Assembly: GCA_900318955.1 (NCBI GenBank)
Contig: ONMJ01000003.1
Location: 59,394-123,393, forward strand
Source of the DNA: an uncultured Bacteroidales bacterium
GTDB taxonomy: Bacteria > Bacteroidota > Bacteroidia > Bacteroidales > UBA932
DNA: 64,000 nt
Direction: 5' to 3'
How positions within the stretch are numbered: the stretch's first letter is position 1; every line of letters starts with the position of its first letter. The translations under genes and the position numbers were made by a program. Below the pieces are notes generated by a model. It made no database searches. It was not told the origin of the DNA and saw only the letters and a list, made by a program, of their open reading frames with translations. Positions 51,377 through 61,046 of this stretch are shown piece after piece.

Positions 51377-52671
51377 CTTCTGCGGCGCTTGGAGGAGTGT
51401 CTAGCTCTCTTCTTGTGGGCGCTGACGGCGGCTGCCGCGATGATAGCGAGCAAGAGAGCACCGATAATGATGTAGGTCATAGAATTGGCATTGTCGCCTT
51501 TTACGCGAGACCACATCGCAAGGAGTTTATCCGTATCGGCACCCCAGTCGTGCTCGAGTGCGCAGCGCTCGATGACAGCCTTGTCGGGATAGAGGGTTCC
51601 ATCTACATGGACACTGTCCGCACCCTCTCCGAAGAAGTATGAGAGATCAACCGCATCCTGTTCTTCATCAATCTGAGACTCAAGTACTTCCCAAGCTCCA
51701 TTAGATGCCACATAGCCGGTCTCGTCCATATTGCGGATGGCAATGTCGGTACGGCACATGAAGTCGATGAAATAGGTCGCAGCCTTGACATTTTTAGCAT
51801 ATTTAGGGATTACCCAGCCGTCGAACCACACTGTACTTCCCTCCTCGGGAACCACATATTTGAGATCTACTCCAACAGCGGCAGCCTCTTCAATGGCCCA
51901 TACAGCATCTCCGCTCCAGTTCAGGGAAAGAACACCTCTTCCCTTTGTCATCTGGTCCTTTCCGAAATCAGCCTCCCAGCCGAGGACATTGTCCTTTGCG
52001 CTCTTGAGATACTCCTCAACTGCCGCAATGGACTCGTCAGAGGAGTCTGACATGAGCTCCTGAAGAGTCACCTTTCCTTCTTTCAACTCTTTCTGCTTCA
52101 GATAGATAAGCACAGGACCATAGACATCTCTCGGAGCATCCTTGATAAGGACCTGATCCTTGAATTTCGGATTGCTGATGACATCCCAAGTTGAAGCCTC
52201 TTCGTCGGTGACATACTTGGTATTGTAGATGATACCGGTAGTACCCCACATATAAGCCACAGAATAATCGTTGGCATCTATCTCAGGGTTGATCTCCCTG
52301 AACATCTTCTCGATATAAGGAGAGCGGTTCTTGGCTATATAATTGATACTGTCGGGAATGGATGCGAAATCCAGAGGAAGCAAGAGGCCCGAATTGAGCA
52401 TTCTCTCAATAATATAATCGGACGGGCATACAACGTCGTAGTCCTCGTGTCCCTTCTCGATCTTTGAGAGCATGGTCTCGTTGACATCAAAGGTCTGGTA
52501 GACAACGGTAATGTCCTCACCGGTCTGCTCCTTGTACCACTGCTCGAACTCAGAGATTATTCCCTCTCCGATATAGTCTGACCAGTTATAGACCTTAAGG
52601 ACTCCGCTACGGTCTGAGCTGCAGGAGATTGCGGCAAGAAGCGCTGCCGCTGCGATGAAAAGTCTTCTCAT
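51373..52671 (-). CDS. potD: spermidine/putrescine-binding protein PotD with C-terminal membrane anchor
   Basis: Substrate-binding protein of the polyamine ABC importer. The 432-residue precursor has a lipoprotein signal (LLAAISC, Cys17) and a full PotD fold (LKVYNWSDYIGEGIISEFEQ, DVVCPSDYIIERM, AYMWGTTGIIYNTK, WSGDAVWAIEEA, DGWVIPKYAKN). Unlike ordinary PotD (about 350 residues) it continues with a second membrane segment (about 396-417) and a basic tail of Lys/Arg. The topology would tether both ends to the inner membrane. Confidence 0.92.
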   Translation of the reverse strand: MRRLFIAAAALLAAISCSSDRSGVLKVYNWSDYIGEGIISEFEQWYKEQTGEDITVVYQTFDVNETMLSKIEKGHEDYDVVCPSDYIIERMLNSGLLLPLDFASIPDSINYIAKNRSPYIEKMFREINPEIDANDYSVAYMWGTTGIIYNTKYVTDEEASTWDVISNPKFKDQVLIKDAPRDVYGPVLIYLKQKELKEGKVTLQELMSDSSDESIAAVEEYLKSAKDNVLGWEADFGKDQMTKGRGVLSLNWSGDAVWAIEEAAAVGVDLKYVVPEEGSTVWFDGWVIPKYAKNVKAATYFIDFMCRTDIAIRNMDETGYVASNGAWEVLESQIDEEQDAVDLSYFFGEGADSVHVDGTLYPDKAVIERCALEHDWGADTDKLLAMWSRVKGDNANSMTYIIIGALLLAIIAAAAVSAHKKRARHSSKRRRR

Positions 52672-53474
52672 TTGCTTTCCTGTGTGTTTTTGGATGATCT
52701 GATATTAATGAACAGAAGAACCGCCAGGATGATAAGAAAAATTATAGTCATCAGCGGCCTCAGTTCCGGGGTAAGACCTCCCTTGCGGGCGTCTGTATAA
52801 ATGAATGTCGAGAGAGTATCGAGCCCGATGGTTCCGCGGGTGAAGAATGTCACCGCAAAGTCGTCGAGACTCATCGTGAAGGAGAGAATGAATCCAGAAA
52901 TCATCCCGGGCCTGAGGGCGGGAATCATTACCTTACGAAGAGCCTGGAACGGGGTTGCACCGAGATCGAGGGCAGCTTCGTAGACATTGGGATTCATCTG
53001 AGAGAGCTTCGGCAGCACATTTAGTACCACATAAGGGGTACAGAATGTGATATGGGCCAGTATTACCGTAAGATATCCCTGCGAGATATGCAAGAATACG
53101 AAAAGCAGGAACAGGGAAACACCGGTTATGATATCCGGATTGATCATCGGGATATTGTTGAGGAATTGTATCGCCTGCTTCTTTCTTCCCTTGAGGTTGA
53201 ATATTCCTATTGCCGCTATTGTACCAAGAATCGTCGCCACTATCGATGCGATAAGTGCTATCAGAAGAGTATTGTAAACCGCACTTAGCAAGGCATTGGA
53301 ATTCTGCATTCCGCCTGTAAAAAGCGACTTATAGAGGTTGAGCGAGAATCCGGTCCAGTTGCCGAGCGACTTCGCCTCAGTGAATGAGCATACGGCGATG
53401 AACACTATAGGCGAATACAACACTATCAGAAGGATCCAGATGTAGGCCTTTGCAAATATCTTCTTTGCGCTCAT
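52668..53474 (-). CDS. potC: spermidine/putrescine ABC transporter permease PotC
   Basis: A 268-residue inner-membrane permease with six segments and the EAA loop (EAALDLGATPFQALRKVMIPALRPG near 164-188) that contacts the ATPase. Family pattern DDFAVTFFTRG follows. It overlaps potD by 4 nt and abuts potB by one base. Confidence 0.94.
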   Translation of the reverse strand: MSAKKIFAKAYIWILLIVLYSPIVFIAVCSFTEAKSLGNWTGFSLNLYKSLFTGGMQNSNALLSAVYNTLLIALIASIVATILGTIAAIGIFNLKGRKKQAIQFLNNIPMINPDIITGVSLFLLFVFLHISQGYLTVILAHITFCTPYVVLNVLPKLSQMNPNVYEAALDLGATPFQALRKVMIPALRPGMISGFILSFTMSLDDFAVTFFTRGTIGLDTLSTFIYTDARKGGLTPELRPLMTIIFLIILAVLLFINIRSSKNTQESK

Positions 53475-54247
53475 TATATGGCCCCTCCTGCAGCCGCTTC
53501 AGAATTGTCTTTACCCTGAAGCACAGTTGTTATCGCGATTATTATCAACATTATGAGAGAAAGCGCAGCGCCATAGTTCCACATAGAGTTGTTGATGTTC
53601 TCCTGAATAATGGTACCGAAGAGCTTTATCTTGTTGTTGGTAAGGAACTCGGAGATGGCGAAGGTGGATACCGTCGGCATGAAGACCATAAGGATTCCGC
53701 TGGCGACTCCAGGCATCGAGAGAGGAAGGGTGACTTTGGTGAAAACCTCAAGCGGCTTTGCTCCAAGATCTTCCGCGGCCTCAGCATATGACTTATCCAT
53801 CTTATTGAGGACATTATAGATAGGATAAATCATGAAAGGAAGATAGTCGTAGCACATACCGAAAAGGAGTGTTCCCTTGCCGAGGGTGATACCTGCCATA
53901 TTGAAGAGCTCCGCCGTAGCAAGAGTCCTCATAAGGGCATTTACCCACATCGGCATGATAAAGAGTACAACTGTCACTGCACTTCTGTTAAGCGACTTGT
54001 CCGCAAGTATATATGCGGCCGGATAACCTATCAGGATGCAGAGAGCGGTGTTCTCAATCGCCACTTCGATTGAAAGGGCGAATGTCGACAGGGAGTCCTT
54101 GTCCATGAAGAATTTGGTGATGTTCGAGAAGGTGAAGTGGCCGGAAGCATCCTGGAACGAATATACCACGATGAGAACCAGCGGCATCACCACGAACAAG
54201 ACCAAAAATATGAAATAAGGCAGAGCCCAGGAAGATCTCTTACTCAT
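53474..54247 (-). CDS. potB: spermidine/putrescine ABC transporter permease PotB
   Basis: A 257-residue permease with six membrane segments and the EAA loop [26 protein letters not shown] near 155-180. It forms the channel with PotC and shares its ATPase PotA, whose gene it overlaps by 8 nt. Confidence 0.94.
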   Translation of the reverse strand: MSKRSSWALPYFIFLVLFVVMPLVLIVVYSFQDASGHFTFSNITKFFMDKDSLSTFALSIEVAIENTALCILIGYPAAYILADKSLNRSAVTVVLFIMPMWVNALMRTLATAELFNMAGITLGKGTLLFGMCYDYLPFMIYPIYNVLNKMDKSYAEAAEDLGAKPLEVFTKVTLPLSMPGVASGILMVFMPTVSTFAISEFLTNNKIKLFGTIIQENINNSMWNYGAALSLIMLIIIAITTVLQGKDNSEAAAGGAI

Positions 54248-55628
54248 TTCCTTCAGCTTTTCTCAGATGGATGTCTTCAGGGAGAATATGGATACCGACC
54301 TGGTCGTTCTTGTCCCAGATATCGTTCGTATCCACCCAGACCTTTTCCCCTTCGGGAGTCGCAATCGTAAGATGGTAATGATCGCCCTTGTAGAGGATGA
54401 AAATTACATTTCCATAACTCTCTCCCTCTTCTTCATTGTCGAGAAGATCGACCTTGTCAAAGGGCACTTCCACCTTGACTTTATCTCCTGAAGAATAGGC
54501 GGAAGCGTCGCACTTAAAGTCTCCTCCCAAGAACCTTACCGTCTCATTATCAATTACTTCTCCATCGAAAGTGTTCTGGGTACGCTCCTTACGCATGACC
54601 TGGATATCGTCGGGCTCGATCCTGAGCCAAACCTCGGTTCCAGGCTGGAAGGCGTCGTAGTCTTGAATCATGAGTTCATTACCCGTATCGGTATCGACAA
54701 ACATCTCGTAATGGACTCCCTTGAATACGCAAGACTTGACCTTCGCCGAGAACTGAGCCTTTTCCTTGTCTACGAAGTAAATATCTTCCGGACGGACGAC
54801 AACGTCTACAGGGTTGTCCTCTCCGAATCCTTCGTCCACGCAGTCGAAATCATGACCGATGAAAGAGACCTTACGGTCGCAGATCATGGTACCGTTGAGG
54901 ATGTTACTCTCACCGATAAAGTCAGCGACGAATGAGTTGACCGGCTCATTGTAGATATCAGTAGGAGTGCCTATCTGCTGGATACGGCCTTCGTTCATAA
55001 CGACTATTGTATCGCTCAGAGTCAGAGCCTCTTCCTGATCATGTGTTACATAAATAAAGGTAATGCCAAGCTTCTTGTGCATCTCCTTCAGCTCTATCTG
55101 CATGTCTTTCCTCATCTTGAGGTCAAGAGCTGCAAGAGGCTCGTCGAGAAGAAGCACTTTCGGCTGGTTGACTATAGCGCGGGCTATTGCAATCCTCTGC
55201 TGCTGGCCTCCGGAAAGAGTTTCTACATCCCTGTCTTCATAATCAGACATGGATACTAGCTTAAGGACCCTACGGACCCTCTTGTCTATCTCTTCCTGAG
55301 GGGTTTTCTTCAGCTTAAGGCCGAACGCGATATTGTCATAGACGTCCAGATGCGGGAACAGCGCATAACGCTGGAAGACCGTATTGAGAGGTCTTAGATG
55401 GGGCGGGGTGCCCGCCAGTTCCTTGCCTTCGAGAAGGATGGATCCCTCGTCCGGCTGGAGGAAACCGGCTATCATGCGCAGCATCGTGGTTTTGCCGCAG
55501 CCGGAGGGCCCGAGAAGGGTAAGGAATTCGCCGCGACGGATATAAAGGTTGATGTCTTCCAGGACCTTCTTGCCCGAAAAGGACTTGCTGAGGTGCCGGA
55601 CTTCAATTATCTTATCTGTTTCGTTCAT
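54240..55628 (-). CDS. potA: spermidine/putrescine ABC transporter ATP-binding protein PotA, extended
   Basis: ATPase of the polyamine importer. Walker [11 protein letters not shown] is near residue 38-47, the Q loop [10 protein letters not shown], the signature [14 protein letters not shown] near 139-152, and Walker [13 protein letters not shown]. At 462 residues it is about 85 longer than E. coli PotA. The extra length is a second TOBE-like module: one ends RPEDIYFV...[13 protein letters not shown] and the other [15 protein letters not shown]. The repeat may add polyamine or regulatory binding. Confidence 0.93.
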   Translation of the reverse strand: MNETDKIIEVRHLSKSFSGKKVLEDINLYIRRGEFLTLLGPSGCGKTTMLRMIAGFLQPDEGSILLEGKELAGTPPHLRPLNTVFQRYALFPHLDVYDNIAFGLKLKKTPQEEIDKRVRRVLKLVSMSDYEDRDVETLSGGQQQRIAIARAIVNQPKVLLLDEPLAALDLKMRKDMQIELKEMHKKLGITFIYVTHDQEEALTLSDTIVVMNEGRIQQIGTPTDIYNEPVNSFVADFIGESNILNGTMICDRKVSFIGHDFDCVDEGFGEDNPVDVVVRPEDIYFVDKEKAQFSAKVKSCVFKGVHYEMFVDTDTGNELMIQDYDAFQPGTEVWLRIEPDDIQVMRKERTQNTFDGEVIDNETVRFLGGDFKCDASAYSSGDKVKVEVPFDKVDLLDNEEEGESYGNVIFILYKGDHYHLTIATPEGEKVWVDTNDIWDKNDQVGIHILPEDIHLRKAEGNE

Positions 55629-56635
55629 TTCCCTATGTTAAGAAAATAGGTCAAGCCTATACCCACTGAGGAGCATTCCCAGAGCTGATTGTACGCTCCG
55701 AAAGCACGGAGTCGGAGATTCTCCACCGGATACCAGTTCACACCTGCACCGCCCCAGAAGGCAGATGCGGCATCTTCTCCTTTGAAAAGGGCCTCATACC
55801 CGCCTTTTGCAAAAATATTAAGGCCGTCGGAGAAATTGTAAGTAACTGAAGGAAGGACCATAAGGCCATAGGAGAGATCGCCTGTCATCATAGAGGCATT
55901 GCTCAAATCAAGCCCCAGGAGCCAATTCCCGGCCTCTAACCTCTGGCCGAGAGAAGCGAGATAGAAGAATTCTTTGGCTCCGGTCTGGATAGCTGTCGCG
56001 CTCCAGATAGTCTCGATATCACCAACACTTCCGTTCCAGCCGAGCGAATAATTGAACCACGGTTTTTCAAAAAGGCCATCAGCGTAGGGAGAGGTTGTAA
56101 CCTGGAAGGTAAGTTCCTGAGAATCAGAAAGTGAATATCCTACCTTTGCGCCCCACTGGTAGCAGTCAAAACCGTTCCAGAGAGAAGACACCAGGATAGG
56201 ATCGACGTCGAAATCGTAATCATCGAACTCGATGCCGCCCATAGTCACCATATCCTTTCCCAATGTAAAGGAGAAATCACCGGTAGTGAAGGTTACATTC
56301 GCCCAGTCAAGCCAGTTGCCGGTACGCTTGAGGGTATTCTTGTAGAGAGCCTTGGTATCTTCAAAAAGCAGAGCCTTTTCAGTAGAATAGAATCCCGCCC
56401 AGTGATTAGCGACACTGAACGAAACACTTTCGGAGATGTTTCCTTCAAAAAGGGAATAAAGAGAAGAATTACCGAGTGTAAAACTGTGACCGCCATCCGG
56501 GTAAAACTCGGGGGTAAGGTCGATTCTCGGAATAACGGACAATCCGACACCGGTTCCGGCGTCGTCAGCCTCTTGCGCGGACACAAGGAAGCAGGGTAGC
56601 AGCGCGGCTACGCAAACAACCAGGAATTTCTTCAT
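55625..56635 (-). CDS. outer-membrane beta-barrel (porin-like) protein of the polyamine operon
   Basis: A 336-residue exported protein with a cleavable signal (ending VSAQ, about 21). The mature part alternates short amphipathic strands with Gly/Asn/Asp turns and many aromatic residues, as in 12-16 strand barrels ([39 protein letters not shown]). It is the first gene of the potABCD run and overlaps potA by 4 nt, suggesting it is the outer-membrane entry route for polyamines. No specific porin family was recognised. Confidence 0.72.
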   Translation of the reverse strand: MKKFLVVCVAALLPCFLVSAQEADDAGTGVGLSVIPRIDLTPEFYPDGGHSFTLGNSSLYSLFEGNISESVSFSVANHWAGFYSTEKALLFEDTKALYKNTLKRTGNWLDWANVTFTTGDFSFTLGKDMVTMGGIEFDDYDFDVDPILVSSLWNGFDCYQWGAKVGYSLSDSQELTFQVTTSPYADGLFEKPWFNYSLGWNGSVGDIETIWSATAIQTGAKEFFYLASLGQRLEAGNWLLGLDLSNASMMTGDLSYGLMVLPSVTYNFSDGLNIFAKGGYEALFKGEDAASAFWGGAGVNWYPVENLRLRAFGAYNQLWECSSVGIGLTYFLNIGK

Positions 56636-56671
56636 TTAAACGCATAAAATAGATTTAGTTAAACATGGTTG

Positions 56672-56679
56672 CAAACTTA
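56672..56679 (-). promoter_or_regulatory. predicted promoter (-7 box) of the barrel-potABCD operon
   Basis: TAAGTTTG on the minus strand, 36 nt before the ATG at 56635, in the 131-bp region shared with the divergent patB gene. No clear -33 box. Confidence 0.45.
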
Positions 56680-56712
56680 CGCAAAAATATCCGGAATTAA
56701 TCATTTTTTTGC

Positions 56713-56720
56713 TAATTTTG
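56713..56720 (+). promoter_or_regulatory. predicted promoter (-7 box) of the patB operon
   Basis: TAATTTTG on the plus strand, 46 nt before the ATG at 56767. Confidence 0.4.
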
Positions 56721-56766
56721 AAAACTAAAAAATAAAGACGCCACACAATTAACCTATAGAACAAAA

Positions 56767-57951
56767 ATGAACTACAATTTTGACGAAGAAATTGAAAGGA
56801 GAGGTTCCCAGTCTGTGAAATGGGATCTTTTCAGTAAAGAAGCACTACCTATGTGGGTTGCAGATATGGATTTCAAGGCAGCACCTCCCATCATAGATGC
56901 ACTACAGAAAAGGTTGGATCACGGCGTTTTCGGCTATGAGCTGGTCCCACAGAAATATTATGATACAATTTCATCCTGGTTCGCCAAAAGACATGGCTGG
57001 GACTGGATCCGTAAAGAGAATGTCATACCCACGACAGGAGTAATTCCAGCGTATTCCGCCTGCATCAAGGCCTTCTCGAGAACGGGGGACATGGTAATAG
57101 TACAGCCACCGTGCTACAACGCCTTTTTCCCTGCGATCCGCAACAACGGTTGTTTGGAGAGTCACAATGCCCTTGTATATAAGGATGGGACCTACAGCAT
57201 AGACTTCGACGATCTTGAGAAAAAAGCCGCTGACCCAAGGACTAGTGTCATGCTCCTATGTAACCCCCACAATCCGGCAGGAAGGGTATGGACCCGCGAA
57301 GAGCTTCTTCGAATTGGAGAAATCTGTCTCAAGAACCATGTATTCGTCATTTCTGACGAAATTCACTGCGAGATCACCTATCCGGGGCACGATTATACCC
57401 CGTTCGGGACTCTGCCCGATGAGATTGTCAGGAATTCGGCGACCTGCTGCTCCCCTACCAAGCCTTTCAATATCGCCGGGATCCAGATAGCGAATATCAT
57501 TGCCAAAGACCCCGAGGTCGTCAGGAGAGTGGACCGTGCAATAAATGACAACGAATGCTGCGATGTCAATGTCTTCGGCGTAGCCGCCCTGATTGCCGCA
57601 TACGGAGAAAGCGGCGAATGGCTCGATGAAATGCTTTCCTATGTCTATGAGAACTACTTGACTCTCAAGGATTTCATCTCAAAGGAACTCCCGAAAGCTA
57701 AAGTCCTTCCACTGGAAGGGACCTACCTCCCGTGGCTGGACCTCAGCGCTTACAGGAAAGAAGGCGAGCCTCTTGAGGGTTTCTCCGCAAGGCTTAACAA
57801 GCACCTCGAGGAAAAAGCCAAATTGATTCTTAGCTGCGGGACCATTTACGGGCCTGAAGCGGAGGGATTCCAGAGAATCAACATTGCCGCTCCGCGAAAG
57901 CGCGTCCTCGAAGGACTCAGAAGGCTGAAATACGGACTTGAAACATATTAA
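56767..57951 (+). CDS. patB: PatB/MalY-type cystathionine beta-lyase (PLP)
   Basis: A 394-residue class I/II aminotransferase-fold C-S lyase that splits cystathionine or cysteine conjugates to a thiol, pyruvate and ammonia. Seen: MWVADMDFKAAPPIIDAL at the start, the PLP phosphate region, CNPHNPAGRVWTREEL near 161-176, SDEIHCEITYPGHDYTPF near 197-214, and the Schiff-base lysine in CCSPTKPFNIAGIQ near 232-245. It is followed after 11 nt by the DUF819 gene. Confidence 0.92.
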   Translation: MNYNFDEEIERRGSQSVKWDLFSKEALPMWVADMDFKAAPPIIDALQKRLDHGVFGYELVPQKYYDTISSWFAKRHGWDWIRKENVIPTTGVIPAYSACIKAFSRTGDMVIVQPPCYNAFFPAIRNNGCLESHNALVYKDGTYSIDFDDLEKKAADPRTSVMLLCNPHNPAGRVWTREELLRIGEICLKNHVFVISDEIHCEITYPGHDYTPFGTLPDEIVRNSATCCSPTKPFNIAGIQIANIIAKDPEVVRRVDRAINDNECCDVNVFGVAALIAAYGESGEWLDEMLSYVYENYLTLKDFISKELPKAKVLPLEGTYLPWLDLSAYRKEGEPLEGFSARLNKHLEEKAKLILSCGTIYGPEAEGFQRINIAAPRKRVLEGLRRLKYGLETY

Positions 57952-57962
57952 CTCCCCATCGT

Positions 57963-59144
57963 ATGAAACTCGCTATACTCGCAGTATTTTACTGCCTGGC
58001 TCCTGCCGGAGTTCTATGGCTTTGCCGCCGATATCAATGGATAGGAAAAATAGGACCGATCCTTATGCTCTATTTCATCGGGGCAATCATGGCGAATATA
58101 GGCATTTTACCATCGAAAGGCCCCGAATCGGAGAGCCTTCTGAAGATGCAGGACCTCTTTACCAACGTTACTATTCCCCTTGCAATTCCTCTGATGCTTT
58201 TTTGTTTCACCTACAAAAAGAGTGAAACCAGAGACCAACTCCTTGCAATGATTACCGGTCTTGCCGCCGTCATTATCGCGGTGGTTGCAGGCTATCCGAT
58301 CTTCGGGCCCCACATTCCCGACGGACCAAGAGTAGCCGGAATGTACACAGCATGCCTTACCGGAGGGACCGTCAATATGGCTGCGGTATCCAAGAGCCTC
58401 GGCTCCCCCGACACCCAGTACGCCCTCCTCAACACCTATGACATGATCGTGTCCTTCACCTATCTTGTCTTTATCATGGCATTTGGGATAAGGCTCGCAA
58501 GGAAATTCTTGCCGGTCAAGACTTTAAATCTTTCCAACGACGAAAATTCCATCAAGGAGGAGTTGAATAAGGCCGAGGAAAACCCCTACAAGGGCCTCTT
58601 CACCACTAAGAAGGGATGGCATGACCTACTCATCCTCCTCGGGGTGACTCTCCTTGTCGTCGGAGCTTCCGCAGGGATCGGAATCGGCCTTTCAAAACTC
58701 ATCCCCGGAGGAAGCTTCATGATGTTTTTCATCCTCGCAATCACTTCGATCAGCATCGCCGTTTCCTTCATAAAGCCTATCCACGATCTCGACTACGGAA
58801 ACGCGATTGGAATGTACCTGATCTATATTTTCAGTATCGTAGTAGCTTCGATGGCAAACGTGAGAGCCCTCGATTTTACGGGAGCGCTGTGGATAATCGG
58901 ATTCCTCTTCTTCATGGAGATTGTCTCCCTGACTCTTCAGCTTCTCTCAGCTAAGATTTTCAAGATCGATGCCGATACAGCCGTTATCGCTTCGGTTACA
59001 TATATCAATTCTCCGCCCTTCGTCCCGATGATTGCAGCCTCGATGAAAAACAGCCGCGTACTGATGCCTGGTCTCAGTATCGGCATCATCGGATACGCCG
59101 TCGGTAACTACCTAGGAGTACTTATTTTCCAACTTTTTTCTTAA
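57963..59144 (+). CDS. DUF819 family membrane transporter
   Basis: A 393-residue membrane protein with about ten segments, matching DUF819 (YjcL-like). Seen: NVTIPLAIPLMLFCF, GMYTACLTGGTVNMAAVSKSL, and IASVTYINSPPFVPMIAASM. The family has an inverted-repeat carrier fold; no substrate is established. Its position between a cysteine-conjugate lyase and an exported FAD oxidoreductase suggests a sulphur or amino-acid-derived compound. Confidence 0.87.
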   Translation: MKLAILAVFYCLAPAGVLWLCRRYQWIGKIGPILMLYFIGAIMANIGILPSKGPESESLLKMQDLFTNVTIPLAIPLMLFCFTYKKSETRDQLLAMITGLAAVIIAVVAGYPIFGPHIPDGPRVAGMYTACLTGGTVNMAAVSKSLGSPDTQYALLNTYDMIVSFTYLVFIMAFGIRLARKFLPVKTLNLSNDENSIKEELNKAEENPYKGLFTTKKGWHDLLILLGVTLLVVGASAGIGIGLSKLIPGGSFMMFFILAITSISIAVSFIKPIHDLDYGNAIGMYLIYIFSIVVASMANVRALDFTGALWIIGFLFFMEIVSLTLQLLSAKIFKIDADTAVIASVTYINSPPFVPMIAASMKNSRVLMPGLSIGIIGYAVGNYLGVLIFQLFS

Positions 59145-59165
59145 ACAATAACTTCTTCAAAACAT

Positions 59166-61013
59166 ATGAAACGCCTTTTACTTTCTTTAGCTGCACTAGC
59201 GGTCGCCCTGTCCCTCCCGGCTCAGGAAATGAGGACCGAGAAGAACTCTACAGTCAAATACACCGCTGAGCTCGAAGGAGACTTTGTGGTTGTCGGCGGC
59301 GGGCTCGCAGGAGTGTGTGCTGCTGTTTCCGCAGCAAGGCACGGTGCCAAGGTAATCCTTGTCCAGGACCGTCCTGTACTCGGAGGCAACGCCTCCAGCG
59401 AGATACGAATGGGTATCTGCGGAGCCAAGACCTCCCAGGACTATGAGGCCGGGATTCTCGAGGAGATGCAGCTTCGTAATTTCCGCTACAATCCGCTTCA
59501 AAGATATACCCTCTGGGACGACGCTATTTATTCAACCGTAGTCATGGAGCCGAATATCAAGCTTCTTCTCAACACTTCTGTCCATGATGTTGTGATGGAC
59601 GGGGAGAGGATCGCGGCGGTGAAAGCATGGAATATCAACGCCTATACCGAGTATACGATCAAAGGTAAAATGTTCGCAGACTGCTCCGGAGACGGCATTC
59701 TCCGCCTTTCCGGCGCCGAGTACCGCCGTGGTCGCGAGAACCCCAAGGAGTTCGGAGAGACCTTCCTTCAGACCGGAGGAGACGACCATACGATGGGTAA
59801 TTCCATTCTGCTTCAGCTGAGAAAGACCACCGAAGATCATCCTTTCACAGCCCCTGAATGGGCCTACCACTTTACTGATGACGATTTCAACTACGACACT
59901 CCGAAATCGACGATCAAGGGGGTGAAATTAAACTACAAGAGACTGACTCCTAACGACAACAACTTCTGGTGGATTGAGTTCGGAGGCCTTTTCGACACTA
60001 TCGGGGACGCCAATGACATCCAGTATGAGCTCAAGAGGATCGCTTACGGAGTATGGGAATATATGAAGAATCATCCGGACGGCAGGTGCAAGAATTACGA
60101 CCTCGATTGGATTGGATCCCTTCCCGGGAAGAGAGAATCCACAAGATACGTAGGTCCACATATTCTCAATCAGCATGACGTCATGAGCGGCGGGCACTTT
60201 GAGGATGTAGTTGCATACGGAGGATGGGCCCTCGACGATCATGATCCGGAGGCATTCCACAAGAAAGGAATCATATCCAGGGAGTACCCTGCCCCCATTC
60301 CTTTCGGCATTCCCTTCGACTGTCTATATTCTATAAATGTACCGAATCTCATGTTCGCGGGGCGCGACATCTCCGCAACCCATATGGGACTTTCCTCTAC
60401 CAGAGTAATGGCAACCTGCGCCCTTCTCGGTCAGGCTGTCGGGACCGGTGCCGCTCTTGCGCTCAAGTACGGAACCACCCCTGCCGGTATCAGGAAAGAC
60501 CATATCGCAGAGCTCCAGGATACTCTCGAGGATGACGACTGCATGCTCCCGTTCCGCTGGAGAAAGGTCTCCCCTCTTACCCTCCTTGCAAAGACAGCCC
60601 CTGCTAATGAGCCGCTGAGAAACGGAATTGACCGCTCTTACGATGGCGAGGACAACGGAGTTCTCGTCCCCGTAGGCGATACTTCGATGGAATATTCATG
60701 GAAAAAGCCCCAGACAATCTCCGGAGTGAGACTCGTTTTCGACTCCGATTTTATCTATCGAGGTAAGCGCATGCGTAAGCTTGAAGCGACCACCGAGCGT
60801 GTTGAAATGCCGAAAAAGATGGCAAAGACATTCCGAATCGAGACTAAACTCAAGAAGGGTGACTGGCAGACTGTCTATACCTCCGGAGAGAATATCAAGA
60901 GACTTGTGAAAGTCGATTTCCCCGAGCCGGTCAAGGCTGATGCCGTCCGCCTTGTCGTCACCTCTACCTGGGGAGGTGGTGATGCTCATGTTTTCGCTTT
61001 CGATGTGAAATAA
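59166..61013 (+). CDS. exported FAD-dependent oxidoreductase with C-terminal discoidin-like domain
   Basis: A 615-residue protein with a Sec-type signal peptide (to about AQ20; no twin arginine). Residues about 36-480 are an FAD_oxidored-type domain: DFVVVGGGLAGVCAAVSAARH (GGGLAG at 44-49), VLGGNASSEIRMGICG, DCSGDGILR and the closing MFAGRDISATHMGLSSTRVMAT. Residues about 500-615 form a beta-sandwich resembling F5/8 type C (discoidin) carbohydrate-binding modules. Similar enzymes occur in polysaccharide-degradation clusters. How FAD is loaded outside the cytoplasm is unclear. Confidence 0.83.
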   Translation: MKRLLLSLAALAVALSLPAQEMRTEKNSTVKYTAELEGDFVVVGGGLAGVCAAVSAARHGAKVILVQDRPVLGGNASSEIRMGICGAKTSQDYEAGILEEMQLRNFRYNPLQRYTLWDDAIYSTVVMEPNIKLLLNTSVHDVVMDGERIAAVKAWNINAYTEYTIKGKMFADCSGDGILRLSGAEYRRGRENPKEFGETFLQTGGDDHTMGNSILLQLRKTTEDHPFTAPEWAYHFTDDDFNYDTPKSTIKGVKLNYKRLTPNDNNFWWIEFGGLFDTIGDANDIQYELKRIAYGVWEYMKNHPDGRCKNYDLDWIGSLPGKRESTRYVGPHILNQHDVMSGGHFEDVVAYGGWALDDHDPEAFHKKGIISREYPAPIPFGIPFDCLYSINVPNLMFAGRDISATHMGLSSTRVMATCALLGQAVGTGAALALKYGTTPAGIRKDHIAELQDTLEDDDCMLPFRWRKVSPLTLLAKTAPANEPLRNGIDRSYDGEDNGVLVPVGDTSMEYSWKKPQTISGVRLVFDSDFIYRGKRMRKLEATTERVEMPKKMAKTFRIETKLKKGDWQTVYTSGENIKRLVKVDFPEPVKADAVRLVVTSTWGGGDAHVFAFDVK

Positions 61014-61019
61014 TAATTG

Positions 61020-61027
61020 TAAATTTG
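61020..61027 (+). promoter_or_regulatory. predicted promoter (-7 box) of the carboxyltransferase gene
   Basis: TAAATTTG, 19 nt before the ATG at 61047. Confidence 0.5.
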
Positions 61028-61046
61028 CAGTCCAATCAAGGATATT

